Assembly: GCF_001983105.1 (NCBI RefSeq)
Contig: NZ_MOMC01000058.1
Coordinates: 48,045-56,250, forward strand
DNA from: Pseudofrankia asymbiotica
GTDB taxonomy: Bacteria; Actinomycetota; Actinomycetes; Frankiales; Frankiaceae
Direction: 5' to 3'
Length of the DNA stretch: 8,206 bases
Position numbers and translations under genes: made by a program. Positions 1 through 6,223 of the stretch are shown here, piece by piece. Every line of letters starts with the position of its first letter. The stretch's first letter is position 1. Under the pieces are notes generated by a model, which worked only from the letters and a program-made list of their open reading frames with translations, searched no databases and was not told where the DNA came from.

Positions 1-1
1 C

Positions 2-691
2 CGGCGCCGCCCCGGCCCCCACGACCGGGTCGTCACGATCCTCGACCACCACCAGATCCTGCTGAAGATCGCCGAGCTGGTCGACAGCGCCGAGTCCCAG
101 GTCCACTTCCTGCTCGGCGGGCCGAGCCCGGCGGGCCCGGGGCAGGTCCAGTACATCCAGGACCTGGTGTGGGGGATGGCGCGCGCCGTGGAGCGCGGGG
201 TACGGGTCGCGTCCGTGTGGGCGCCCGAGTATGTCGCCGCGGCCCGCGCGGCCAGCGGTACGCGGCGGCTGCCGCCGCTGGGATGGGTCCGCCAGAGCTC
301 GAACGTGCCGATGCGCGCCGTCGTGGCCGACGCCCGCGCGGCCATCCTCCCGGTCGACCCGGACAACCTCGACCGCGGGGCGCTCGTCATCGAGGCCCCC
401 AGCCTGCTCGTCATCATGACCGACATGATCGAGCGCATCCATCGCGACGCGCAGCCGCTGGCGGCCCCCCCGCCCGCCGCCGATCCCGCCGTGCAGCGCC
501 GCCAGAACGCGGTGCTCGCCCTGCTGGCGCAGGGCCATACCGACCACGTGATCGCCGCCGAGCTGGGCGTGACGATCCGCACCGTCCGCCGGGACGTCGC
601 CGACCTCTACGAGGCTCACAGCGTCACCAGCCGCTTCGAGCTCGGCGCCGTCACCGCCAGCCTCGGCCTTCTTCCGCCGATCGAGGTCTGA
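2..691 (+). CDS. Transcriptional regulator with C-terminal LuxR-type HTH, 5' truncated
   Basis: The reading frame is open from the left edge, so the start codon and N-terminus lie outside the window; 229 residues are visible. Residues 165-213 form a LuxR/GerE-type helix-turn-helix: a QRRQNAVLALLAQG entry helix, then AAELGVTIRTVRRDV as the turn and recognition helix. Before it lies an alpha/beta region containing ILDHHQILLKIAELV, a 'VERGVRVASVWAPEY' strand-loop and 'MRAVVADARAAILPVDP'. This resembles the phospholipase-D-like sensor half of actinobacterial TrmB/LuxR hybrid regulators. In that group a missing N-terminal winged helix would be expected upstream, but it cannot be checked here. It should be a cytoplasmic DNA-binding protein; ligand and targets are unknown. 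It converges on the LysR gene with 28 bases between stop codons, so the two are not co-transcribed. The HTH is secure; the sensor-domain assignment is family inference. Confidence 0.8.
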   Translation, partial: RRRPGPHDRVVTILDHHQILLKIAELVDSAESQVHFLLGGPSPAGPGQVQYIQDLVWGMARAVERGVRVASVWAPEYVAAARAASGTRRLPPLGWVRQSSNVPMRAVVADARAAILPVDPDNLDRGALVIEAPSLLVIMTDMIERIHRDAQPLAAPPPAADPAVQRRQNAVLALLAQGHTDHVIAAELGVTIRTVRRDVADLYEAHSVTSRFELGAVTASLGLLPPIEV

Positions 692-718
692 CCTCGTTCG
701 GGGGCCTCGCTCCAGGCC
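682..718. terminator. Two small hairpins between convergent genes
   Basis: CGAGGT (682-687) and ACCTCG (691-696) pair around a 3-base loop, over the stop codon of the left gene. GGCCT (703-707) and AGGCC (714-718) form a second 5-bp stem. There is no T-run, so a terminator role is only a positional inference from the tail-to-tail gene arrangement. Confidence 0.3.
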
Positions 719-719
719 G

Positions 720-1652
720 TCAGGAGAGGGCGGCGGGCGGGCCGGCGGGCGGCGGGCGGGTCGCGATCGCGGTGGCGTGGTGGCGGAAGCTGGCGAGTGC
801 GCGGCGGACGGCGAGGCGTTCGGCGCGGTCGGGGCGTAGCAGCGCGATCAGGTACCGGCCGGTCTCGATGCCGGCGATCTCCCGGAGCGTGATCGCGCCT
901 CCCGTCGGTGTGGTGAAGCGCGGCAGAATGGCGACCCGGTCGCCGCGGGCGACAAGCGCCTCGACCAGTCGGTTGTCGCGCAGTCGCTGGACGACGGACA
1001 CGCTTCGCCCGGTCGCCTCCTCGACGGCCAGGCGGATGGTGTCGAACGGGTAGCCGACCGGGACGCCGTACCACTCGACCTCGACCAGGTCGTCGGCCGC
1101 CACCCGCTCCAGGCCAGCAAGCGGATGGCCAGCACGCATCGCGATGTCGAGCGGCTCACGGGCCAGCAGAACACCGACCAGGTCGTCGGCGCCCGGTGGC
1201 GGTCCCTTGCCGAGGCTGTGGCCGATGACGATGTCGTAGTCGGCCACCAGCGCCGCGTACTCGTGCTCGGCGAGGTCCACGTCGTCGCATTCCAGCCTGA
1301 CCGCCGTCGCCTCGAGCTCGTCCAGCACCCCGGGGAGCAGCAGCGTCGCGGCGCTCGGAAGGGCCGCCACCCGAACGACGCCGGCGGGCTCGCCGCGGAA
1401 CTCGTCGAACCGGGCCTGCACCTCGGCGAGCACCCGGGCGACGTCGCGGCCGGCGTCGGCCAGCAGGCGGCCCGCCTCGGTGAGCCGGATCCCCCGGCCG
1501 CGCGGCTCGACGAGCCGGGCGCCGAACTCGCGCTGAGCGGTGCGCAGCTGCTGGGAGACAGCGGACGGGGTGCGATGGGTGGCCGCGGCGACCGCGGTGA
1601 CACTGCCGCGCGCGGCGAGCTCACGCAACAGGTCCAGGTGGCGGGTGTCCAC
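720..1652 (-). CDS. LysR-family transcriptional regulator
   Basis: This 310-residue protein has the usual LysR length. Residues 1-60 are the canonical winged helix-turn-helix ('LDLLRELAARGSVTAVAA', 'TPSAVSQQLRTAQREFG', then RGRGIRLTEAGRLL). A linker helix follows to about residue 88. Residues 90-290 form the periplasmic-binding-protein-like effector domain, beginning GVVRVAALPSAATLLLP. The GTG start at 1652 puts the conserved MDTRHLDLL helix exactly at the N-terminus; no strong ribosome-binding site precedes it. The gene is divergent from the eamA-like exporter with 92 bases between starts, the classic layout of a LysR regulator controlling its neighbour. A perfect palindrome begins 17 bases upstream of the start, where bound protein could block its own expression. 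The effector is unknown; a thiol or amino-acid metabolite is plausible from the exporter type. The Pro/Ala tail after residue 295 is poorly conserved in the family. Confidence 0.93.
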   Translation of the reverse strand: MDTRHLDLLRELAARGSVTAVAAATHRTPSAVSQQLRTAQREFGARLVEPRGRGIRLTEAGRLLADAGRDVARVLAEVQARFDEFRGEPAGVVRVAALPSAATLLLPGVLDELEATAVRLECDDVDLAEHEYAALVADYDIVIGHSLGKGPPPGADDLVGVLLAREPLDIAMRAGHPLAGLERVAADDLVEVEWYGVPVGYPFDTIRLAVEEATGRSVSVVQRLRDNRLVEALVARGDRVAILPRFTTPTGGAITLREIAGIETGRYLIALLRPDRAERLAVRRALASFRHHATAIATRPPPAGPPAALS

Positions 1653-1668
1653 GCCGCCAGGGTACCGA

Positions 1669-1689
1669 TCCTGTAGGTGACCTACAGGA
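1669..1689. promoter_or_regulatory. Perfect inverted repeat, probable LysR operator
   Basis: The arms TCCTGTAGGT and ACCTACAGGA are exact reverse complements around one central G at 1679. The site lies in the divergent LysR/eamA intergenic region, 17 bases upstream of the LysR start and ending one base before the TTGACA box of the exporter promoter. LysR proteins bind interrupted dyads, often T-N11-A; here the dyad offers T-N9-A and T-N13-A instead. A related half-site, CCTTACAG, at 1713-1720 could be an activation half-site. Symmetry is seen directly; binding is inferred. Confidence 0.65.
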
Positions 1690-1690
1690 A

Positions 1691-1720
1691 TTGACAGATA
1701 AGTTTCACTTGTCCTTACAG
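1691..1720 (+). promoter_or_regulatory. Probable promoter of the eamA-like exporter
   Basis: TTGACA at 1691-1696 matches the consensus -35 box exactly and stands out in this GC-rich context. The -10 is weak; TTACAG at 1715-1720 (18-base spacing) is the best candidate. Transcription would start near 1727, leaving a short leader before the ATG at 1745. A poor -10 fits a promoter that needs an activator bound at the adjacent palindrome. Confidence 0.4.
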
Positions 1721-1744
1721 CTTGGCGTCCGCGACAGTCACGGC

Positions 1745-2830
1745 ATGCCAGCTCGTCACCGTCTCCTCGCCGTGGTCGTCGCGGTGGCCTGGGGCCTGAA
1801 CTTCCTCGCCATCGACGCCTCGCTCGAGCATTTCCCGCCGTTCCTGCTGGCCGCGGTGCGGTTCGCCATCATCGCGGTACCGACGCTGCTGCTGGTGCCC
1901 CGGCCGCGGGTGCCGGCGCGGTGGCTGTTCGGCTATGGGCTCGGCTTCGGGACGCTCCAATTCCTCTTCCTGTACTGGGCCATGCACGCGGGGATCCAGC
2001 CCGGAGTCGCCTCGCTGGTCCTGCAGTCGTCGGCGCCGTTCACGGTGCTGCTGGGCGCGGCGCTGTTCGGCGACACGGTCACACCGCGCCGGCTGGCGGG
2101 TCTCACGGTCGCGGTGCTGGGTCTCGCGGTTGTCGGCTGGGAGAGATCGCACACGGCGGCGATCGGGCCGTTCCTGCTGGTACTGGCCGGCGGCTTCGGC
2201 TGGGCGATCGGGAACATCTGCAACGCCCGGGCGCAGGCACCCAACCCGTTTCACCTGACCCTGTGGATGTCGGTGGTGCCGCCGGTCCCGATGCTCGCTC
2301 TGTCGCTGCTGGTCGAGGGCCCGCACCGGATCGGCGCGGCGTTCTCGACGACCGACCACCTGCTTGGCGCGCTCACCGGGCTCGCCTACACGGTGCTGAT
2401 TGGCACCCTGCTCGGTTCAGGCATCTGGAGCTGGCTGATGGCCCGGCATGCCGCCGGGCTCGTCGCACCGTTCTCGATGCTCGTTCCCGTCATCGGCCTG
2501 TCCGCCTCAGCCGTCCTTCTCAACGAGCGCATCACCGCCCTGGAGATCGTCGGCGCCGTCCTGGTAGTGGGCGGCGTCCTCCACGGCTCGACGGCCCGGG
2601 CGCTCCCACTCCCGCTCCCCCGCCGTCACGGAAGCCGCGGCCCGATCGCCACGACTGGCCCGGCGACTCCGACTCGTCCGACCGCGGCCGCCGTCGCGGG
2701 CCAGCCGGAGCCGAACGGCTCCGCGACACCGGCGGGGCTGCCCGACCCACGGGACTGTGGGGCCACGGCCTCCACACCGCGCGCGACGGGCATTTCAGCC
2801 TTAACGGCCACACGCGGCCCCGCCGTCTAG
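1745..2830 (+). CDS. eamA: EamA-family exporter (O-acetylserine/cysteine exporter-like)
   Basis: This inner-membrane drug/metabolite transporter (DMT superfamily) should have ten transmembrane segments in two EamA repeats, about residues 6-132 and 140-283. From memory it resembles E. coli EamA (YdeD) closely: AWGLNFLAID at the first helix, PPFLLAAVRF, LFGYGL, GVASLVLQ, GWAIGNICN at the start of the second repeat, and GIWSWLM with VAPFSMLVPVIGL near its end. E. coli EamA exports cysteine and O-acetylserine; that substrate is inferred here. I chose ATG 1745 because the in-frame TTG at 1691 is the -35 box itself and would add non-membrane residues. No clear ribosome-binding site is seen. After the last helix there is a Pro/Thr/Ala-rich tail of about 80 residues (282-361), which E. 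coli EamA lacks. Control by the divergent LysR protein is likely. Confidence 0.85.
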   Translation: MPARHRLLAVVVAVAWGLNFLAIDASLEHFPPFLLAAVRFAIIAVPTLLLVPRPRVPARWLFGYGLGFGTLQFLFLYWAMHAGIQPGVASLVLQSSAPFTVLLGAALFGDTVTPRRLAGLTVAVLGLAVVGWERSHTAAIGPFLLVLAGGFGWAIGNICNARAQAPNPFHLTLWMSVVPPVPMLALSLLVEGPHRIGAAFSTTDHLLGALTGLAYTVLIGTLLGSGIWSWLMARHAAGLVAPFSMLVPVIGLSASAVLLNERITALEIVGAVLVVGGVLHGSTARALPLPLPRRHGSRGPIATTGPATPTRPTAAAVAGQPEPNGSATPAGLPDPRDCGATASTPRATGISALTATRGPAV

Positions 2831-2901
2831 GAGAATGGAATAACAACAAACGATCAATTTCATCGGGCGGTCGGGGGGACGCCGCGCCGGGGAGCTCACC
2901 G
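2831..2901 (+). other. Intergenic region with AT-rich island and RBS of the Clp-domain gene
   Basis: A relatively AT-rich stretch at about 2834-2862 follows the exporter stop and may contain the promoter of the next gene, but I cannot assign -35 and -10 boxes. GGGGAG at 2889-2894 is a good ribosome-binding site, seven bases before ATG 2902, and decides the start of the Clp-domain gene. I see no HspR-type CTTGAGT/ACTCAAG dyad. Confidence 0.45.
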
Positions 2902-3537
2902 ATGCATGACCTGTTCAATGACCCTGCCCGCCGTCTGCTCACCGTCGCTCAGGAGGAGGCCCTCGACCTCGGCCACGAACAGATCGGCACCGAACACCTG
3001 CTGCTCGCCCTGCTGAACCGGCGGACTGGCGCCGGATCCCAGGTGTTGGCGTCGCTCGGCGTCACCCTGGAACGCGCCCGCTCCGAGGTCGAGGCGATTG
3101 TGGGCCGCGGCCTGGCCAGACCGGTCACGATCCGCGGGAAGGCCCGGCGAGACCGCCGTCCGTCCTACACCCAGCGAGCGGAATGGATCCTGGAACGCGC
3201 CCGGCTCGAGGCGAGGACAGCCGACCACGCCTACGTCGGCCCGCAGCACATCCTGCTCAGCCTGCTGCGCGAGGATGGCGGCGAAGGCGCCAAGGTCCTC
3301 GACCGGCTGCGGCTCAATCGGGAGGAGGCGCGCCGGCGGACGCTGGTCGCGCTGGGTGTCCTGCCCTATCCGGGCCCTACCCTGCTCGACTCGGTGCCGG
3401 GTGACCTCGACGCCCAGATCGCGGCCCTGCGCGAGGCGAAGGACGAAGCTCTCGACAACCGCGACTTCGCCCGGGCGGTCGAGGTTCGCCAAAGCGAGCG
3501 AGCCCTGCTCGCGCAGCGCGCCCGCGCCACCGCCTGA
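2902..3537 (+). CDS. ClpC-like N-domain plus UVR-motif protein lacking the ATPase
   Basis: This 211-residue protein contains two Clp N-terminal repeats: residues 5-68 (FNDPARRLLTVAQEEA, IGTEHLLLALL, SLGV) and 88-150 (YTQRAEWILERARLEA, VGPQHILLSLLREDG, KVLDRL). At 168-204 is a UVR-type helix pair (DLDAQIAALREAKDEAL, then DFARAVEVRQSERALLAQ). That last segment is very like the middle (M) domain of actinobacterial ClpC. No Walker A, Walker B or other AAA+ sequence is present, so it cannot unfold substrates itself. In ClpC the N-domain binds adaptors and substrates, and the M-domain controls assembly and adaptor response. An orphan N+M protein could therefore act as an adaptor, decoy or regulator of ClpC/ClpP; this is inference. 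The ATG at 2902 has a good ribosome-binding site and the ClpC-like N-terminus. The frame is open far upstream, but only as a shadow of eamA. The gene may share a transcript with eamA (71-base gap). Confidence 0.88.
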   Translation: MHDLFNDPARRLLTVAQEEALDLGHEQIGTEHLLLALLNRRTGAGSQVLASLGVTLERARSEVEAIVGRGLARPVTIRGKARRDRRPSYTQRAEWILERARLEARTADHAYVGPQHILLSLLREDGGEGAKVLDRLRLNREEARRRTLVALGVLPYPGPTLLDSVPGDLDAQIAALREAKDEALDNRDFARAVEVRQSERALLAQRARATA

Positions 3538-3609
3538 TCCGCGGCGACGTCCCGGCCCTCGGCGAGGGCCGGGACGGTCCGTCGCCGAAGACGGCGCAGC
3601 CGCGGATCA
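3535..3609 (+). terminator. Nested inverted repeats (three-way-junction fold) overlapping a stop codon
   Basis: TGATCCGCGG (3535-3544, including the stop codon of the Clp-domain gene) pairs perfectly with CCGCGGATCA (3600-3609). Inside are a 13-bp perfect hairpin, CGTCCCGGCCCTC (3548-3560) against GAGGGCCGGGACG (3564-3576) with a GGC loop, and a 5-bp hairpin, CGCCG (3583-3587) against CGGCG (3592-3596) with an AAGA loop. An alternative pairing is CGGCGAC (3542-3548) with GTCGCCG (3581-3587). The strong central hairpin probably ends transcription of the Clp-domain gene, although no U-tract follows directly. The closing stem is more than a simple terminator needs, so a structured 3' UTR or a dispersed palindromic repeat is also possible. 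Confidence 0.55.
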
Positions 3610-3643
3610 ACCTCGCTCATGGTTTTGGTGTAGTTTGTGCCCA

Positions 3644-3692
3644 GTCGGCCCGGCACGCGCGGCTCCCCCCGTTCCGCGTATGCCGGGCCGAC
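3644..3692. terminator. Long imperfect hairpin in the convergent intergenic gap
   Basis: GTCGGCCCGGCA (3644-3655) and TGCCGGGCCGAC (3681-3692) are perfect 12-base inverted repeats. After two unpaired or wobble positions the stem continues with CGCGG (3658-3662) against CCGCG (3674-3678), leaving an 11-base loop. It sits between the Clp-domain gene and the leftward hydrolase gene and could terminate either. A T-rich stretch (about 3619-3638) lies just to its left. On the leftward strand that stretch is A-rich, so this is not a textbook terminator. The rest of the gap, 3693-3792, holds no gene that I can support. Confidence 0.45.
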
Positions 3693-3792
3693 GTATGTCC
3701 GACGCCCCCTCGGCTACCGGCGCGCTGCCGGCCAGGCCCTGTCGCATCGACGACGGGGCGGATTCTCTCGCGTGGTGCCGGCCGGGTCGGTG

Positions 3793-5985
3793 TCAGCCCG
3801 CTGGCGAGATGCTCGGCTCTGCGCCGGGCGACCGTCCGGGAACAGCCGCGCGGTCATAGACGGTGAGCGCCTCGCGAACGGTGGACTCGACGTCCTCGGC
3901 CATCAGGAAACGGGATTCGACAAGACGCGCGGCGGCGGCACGAACCATCGACTCGTAGGCATCACGCGCCGGGAGCGCGGAGCCGGTGAGCAGCGGCAGC
4001 ATGCTGCCGAGGAACTCGTACAGCGGGTTCGGCAGCCCGGCGACGGGACGACGAGGGTTCCAGCCTGTGTACGCCGCGACCGGGACCGCGACGACGGGCA
4101 GCGCGACGCCCGCGGTCTCGTTGCCATCAGCGTCGACCGCGGCGACCACAGCCGGTCTCGCCGCACCGAACACCGGCGGCCAGCGGCCGATGCCGCTTTC
4201 CGCGCCAGGGCCGAGATCCATGTCCCGGGTGACGTTCAGCGCGTCGAGATCCGGGAGCCACGGGCCGTCGGTGGCGGCCGGGTCAGCGACACCGGTGGCG
4301 ATTGACCCGGCGGCGGACGCGGCGGTATCGACGACGGCCGTGTCGGCCGTGTCGGCCGTGTCGGCCGTGTCGGCCGTGTCGGCCGTGTCGGCCGTGTCGG
4401 CCGTGTCGGCGGTGGCAGTGGTGGCGGCCGTGTCGGCCGTGTCGGCCGTGTCGGCCGTGTCGGCCGTGTCAGTGGTGGCAGTGGTGGCAGTGGTGGCGGC
4501 GAACTGCTTCAGGACGGCGTCGCGCGTCGACGCCGTTCCGTCCTTCCAGCGGGGGACCTGGCTCGGCGGCGGGTCGACGCCCGCGCGCACCCATTCCACC
4601 AGCGCGATGAACAGGGCGCGCAGGATCGGGCCGACGTCATGCGTGTGCGTCGGGTTCGCCGCCGGCATGAATTTCTTGAGGGTTATAGCGCCGAAATGAT
4701 CGGTGCCGCGCAGCAGGAACACCCGCGCGTCCGGGTCGTCAGGCAGGTCCTCGCCGGTCTCCGGATCGATGTGCGCCAGCGCGCCGTCGCCGCGCCAGTA
4801 CTCCCAGGAGCTGTTGGTCAGGAACAGCTTCGGGACCGCGCCGGGGAGGTCCACGTCGTGGTCCGCTTTCTCGTGGTCCGCTGCCTCGCGGTCCGCTGCC
4901 CCGCCACTCGCCGCCCCGACGGTCGTCACCCCGCCGTCCGCCGCCGCCGCGCGGGCGGGGGCGAGGAGGCCGGCCGTGTCGTACGGGGGCAGGTTCGCGA
5001 AGCCGAGCGCATGGGTGAGCGACGGCTGGGCGTATCGGTGGTTGAACTCGCCGCGCCGGGCACCCGCGATATGGGCGAGAACGCCGTCGAAGACGACGGC
5101 GCCTGTCTCGTCGACGTTGCGGTTCTCGTACAGGAACTGCCGCAGGAACCGGCCCGACTGGGAGACGCCGAAGGCGAAGGCGTGCGCCAGGCCGCCGGTC
5201 CGGCGCAGCCATGAGGCCGCGTCCCGGACCGCGAGCAGCCCGGTTCCCACCACCGGACACAGCGACGTCCGGTAGGTCAGGGTGTACCAGTGGAAGGCAC
5301 GGAACCCGCCGTCGAGAGCCACCGTCGTCGCGTCGACGAACCGCCACCGGTCGCGGGGAACCGGGCGGGGAGCCTCGTCGGGGGTCAGCCGCTCGGTGAG
5401 GAACGCGTCCGGATCGTCGACGCCGACGGTCGGGAAGTCGGTGAAGGCGAAGAACGGTGACGAGTCGGAAAGCGGATGGTCCGGCTGATCCGTGTCCGGG
5501 CGGAACTCGACCCGCAGCCAGCCCGGCCCGACGTCGACGGTCGGCGCGGTGAGACCAACGCTCGCCCCGCCGCGCGCCACGTCCCACTGCCAGCCGCACC
5601 AGGCGACCGTCCAGCCGCGGGCGAGCAGAAAGCCGTCGCCCGCGTCGAGGGTGTCCAGGTCGGCGAGCTGTATCGGCGCGCCAGCGGAGAACGGGACCCC
5701 GCCGAGCAGCCCCCGGTTCGGGACGACGAAGACCAGGTCACCGTTGCCGCCGGCGCGCGGGCGCAGCACCCGGAGGTCGGCCTCGAAACGCGCCAGTCCG
5801 TCCTCGCCGGCGGCGCGCTCGAGATCGACGATTCCCCGGTTGGCCGCGGCGGCCGGGTCGACGGTGAACTCGGCGACCGCGCGGACCGCCTCGTAGGCGC
5901 CGGCCGTCCCCCATTCTCGCCCGTCCGCGAACGCCGACACGCTCTCGCCTCGCAGGCCGACCAGTGCCATGCCCCGGATCGTCAC
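3793..5985 (-). CDS. Alpha/beta hydrolase domain protein (Abhydrolase_10-like) with coding minisatellite
   Basis: Counting from GTG 5985 the protein has 730 residues. The nucleophile elbow is [14 protein letters not shown] with Ser277; [20 protein letters not shown] follows, as I recall for the alpha/beta-hydrolase-domain family PF20091. LLRGTDHFG places a likely catalytic His at residue 430. The acidic member of the triad is not assigned. [10 protein letters not shown] (about 83-92) is an early core strand. No signal peptide or membrane segment is evident, so it is probably cytoplasmic; the substrate is unknown. Two inserts look foreign to the fold: a 15-base-repeat segment (362-376) and 54 residues of tripeptide repeat (497-550) before the C-terminal region. 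The start is uncertain: ATG 5970, ATG 6012 and an upstream start at 6102 are possible; 5985 keeps the first hydrophobic strand and drops an Arg-rich leader. The gene lies downstream of TetR on the same strand after 238 bases. Confidence 0.8.
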   Translation of the reverse strand: MTIRGMALVGLRGESVSAFADGREWGTAGAYEAVRAVAEFTVDPAAAANRGIVDLERAAGEDGLARFEADLRVLRPRAGGNGDLVFVVPNRGLLGGVPFSAGAPIQLADLDTLDAGDGFLLARGWTVAWCGWQWDVARGGASVGLTAPTVDVGPGWLRVEFRPDTDQPDHPLSDSSPFFAFTDFPTVGVDDPDAFLTERLTPDEAPRPVPRDRWRFVDATTVALDGGFRAFHWYTLTYRTSLCPVVGTGLLAVRDAASWLRRTGGLAHAFAFGVSQSGRFLRQFLYENRNVDETGAVVFDGVLAHIAGARRGEFNHRYAQPSLTHALGFANLPPYDTAGLLAPARAAAADGGVTTVGAASGGAADREAADHEKADHDVDLPGAVPKLFLTNSSWEYWRGDGALAHIDPETGEDLPDDPDARVFLLRGTDHFGAITLKKFMPAANPTHTHDVGPILRALFIALVEWVRAGVDPPPSQVPRWKDGTASTRDAVLKQFAATTATTATTDTADTADTADTADTAATTATADTADTADTADTADTADTADTADTAVVDTAASAAGSIATGVADPAATDGPWLPDLDALNVTRDMDLGPGAESGIGRWPPVFGAARPAVVAAVDADGNETAGVALPVVAVPVAAYTGWNPRRPVAGLPNPLYEFLGSMLPLLTGSALPARDAYESMVRAAAARLVESRFLMAEDVESTVREALTVYDRAAVPGRSPGAEPSISPAG
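4336..4497 (-). repeat. In-frame 9-bp coding minisatellite, 18 units
   Basis: On the + strand the units are GGCCGTGTC x8 (4336-4407), GGCGGTGGC and AGTGGTGGC (4408-4425), GGCCGTGTC x5 (4426-4470) and AGTGGTGGC x3 (4471-4497). That is exactly 162 bases with no phase slip. In the hydrolase, reading leftward, they encode ATT x3, DTA x5, ATT, ATA, DTA x8. Units of one type are identical at the DNA level, which suggests recent expansion by slippage or unequal recombination. The 9-base period keeps the frame whatever the copy number. Confidence 0.97.
4858..4902 (-). repeat. Three imperfect 15-bp tandem repeats in the hydrolase gene
   Basis: GTGGTCCGCTTTCTC, GTGGTCCGCTGCCTC and GCGGTCCGCTGCCCC follow each other without a gap. 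They encode related charged pentapeptides ([10 protein letters not shown], then ADHD-V). They lie in a hydrophilic loop between the [13 protein letters not shown] helix and the [14 protein letters not shown] strand. The period is again a multiple of three. Confidence 0.8.
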
Positions 5986-6223
5986 ACACCGGCGGACCCC
6001 GCCGCCACGCATCCGATGACGCCACGCCACGCGCCGCGCGACGCGAGAGCGGCTTCGGGCAGACGCCGATCCGACGGCACCGGCCGCCGCACGCCTGATC
6101 ACCAGAACCGTGTCGGGATACGAACAGGCGGCGGCTCGAAGCTCGGACCCCGGAGTTCGGATCCCGGTACCGTCCCGGCGATCTTCCGAGGCGGGCGCGG
6201 GGCGAACGTCGCCGAGAACCGCG
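5986..6223. other. Intergenic region between TetR and hydrolase genes
   Basis: These 238 bases hold no gene that I can support, although the hydrolase frame stays open up to 6102. Visible elements are weak. GGCGA (6201-6205) and TCGCC (6209-6213) form a small hairpin just past the TetR stop. TCGGACCCCGG (6143-6153) and TCGGATCCCGG (6157-6167) are near-identical direct repeats at 14-base spacing. CGCCTGATC (6092-6100) and GAACAGGCG (6122-6130) form a one-mismatch inverted repeat. A separate hydrolase promoter may lie here, but I see no convincing boxes. Confidence 0.4.

Noticed and set aside
169..1053. Arg/Pro-rich rightward frame crossing the first two genes
   Set aside because: It has no domain and overlaps two genes with clear helix-turn-helix motifs.
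1691..1744. TTG start at 1691 for the exporter
   Set aside because: The TTG belongs to an exact TTGACA -35 box, and ATG 1745 aligns with the E. coli EamA N-terminus.
2706..2723. 7-bp hairpin as a terminator of eamA
   Set aside because: It lies inside the open frame over 100 bases before the stop codon and has no T-run; probably codon-driven symmetry.
1921..2901. N-terminal extension of the Clp-domain protein through the exporter gene
   Set aside because: The upstream frame is an Arg/Pro-rich shadow of eamA; ATG 2902 has a good ribosome-binding site and gives the canonical ClpC-like N-terminus.
3535..3609. tRNA gene, suggested by the 75-base length and multi-stem fold
   Set aside because: There is no acceptor/T-loop consensus, anticodon arm or CCA-like end; the stems do not match a cloverleaf.
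4336..4497. CRISPR-like array
   Set aside because: Units are 9 bases, contiguous and without spacers; it is a coding tandem repeat.
3986..4699. Rightward open frame with long Ser-Ala-Val repeats
   Set aside because: It is antisense to the hydrolase gene, which has clear catalytic motifs; the repeat is the other strand of the Asp-Thr-Ala array.
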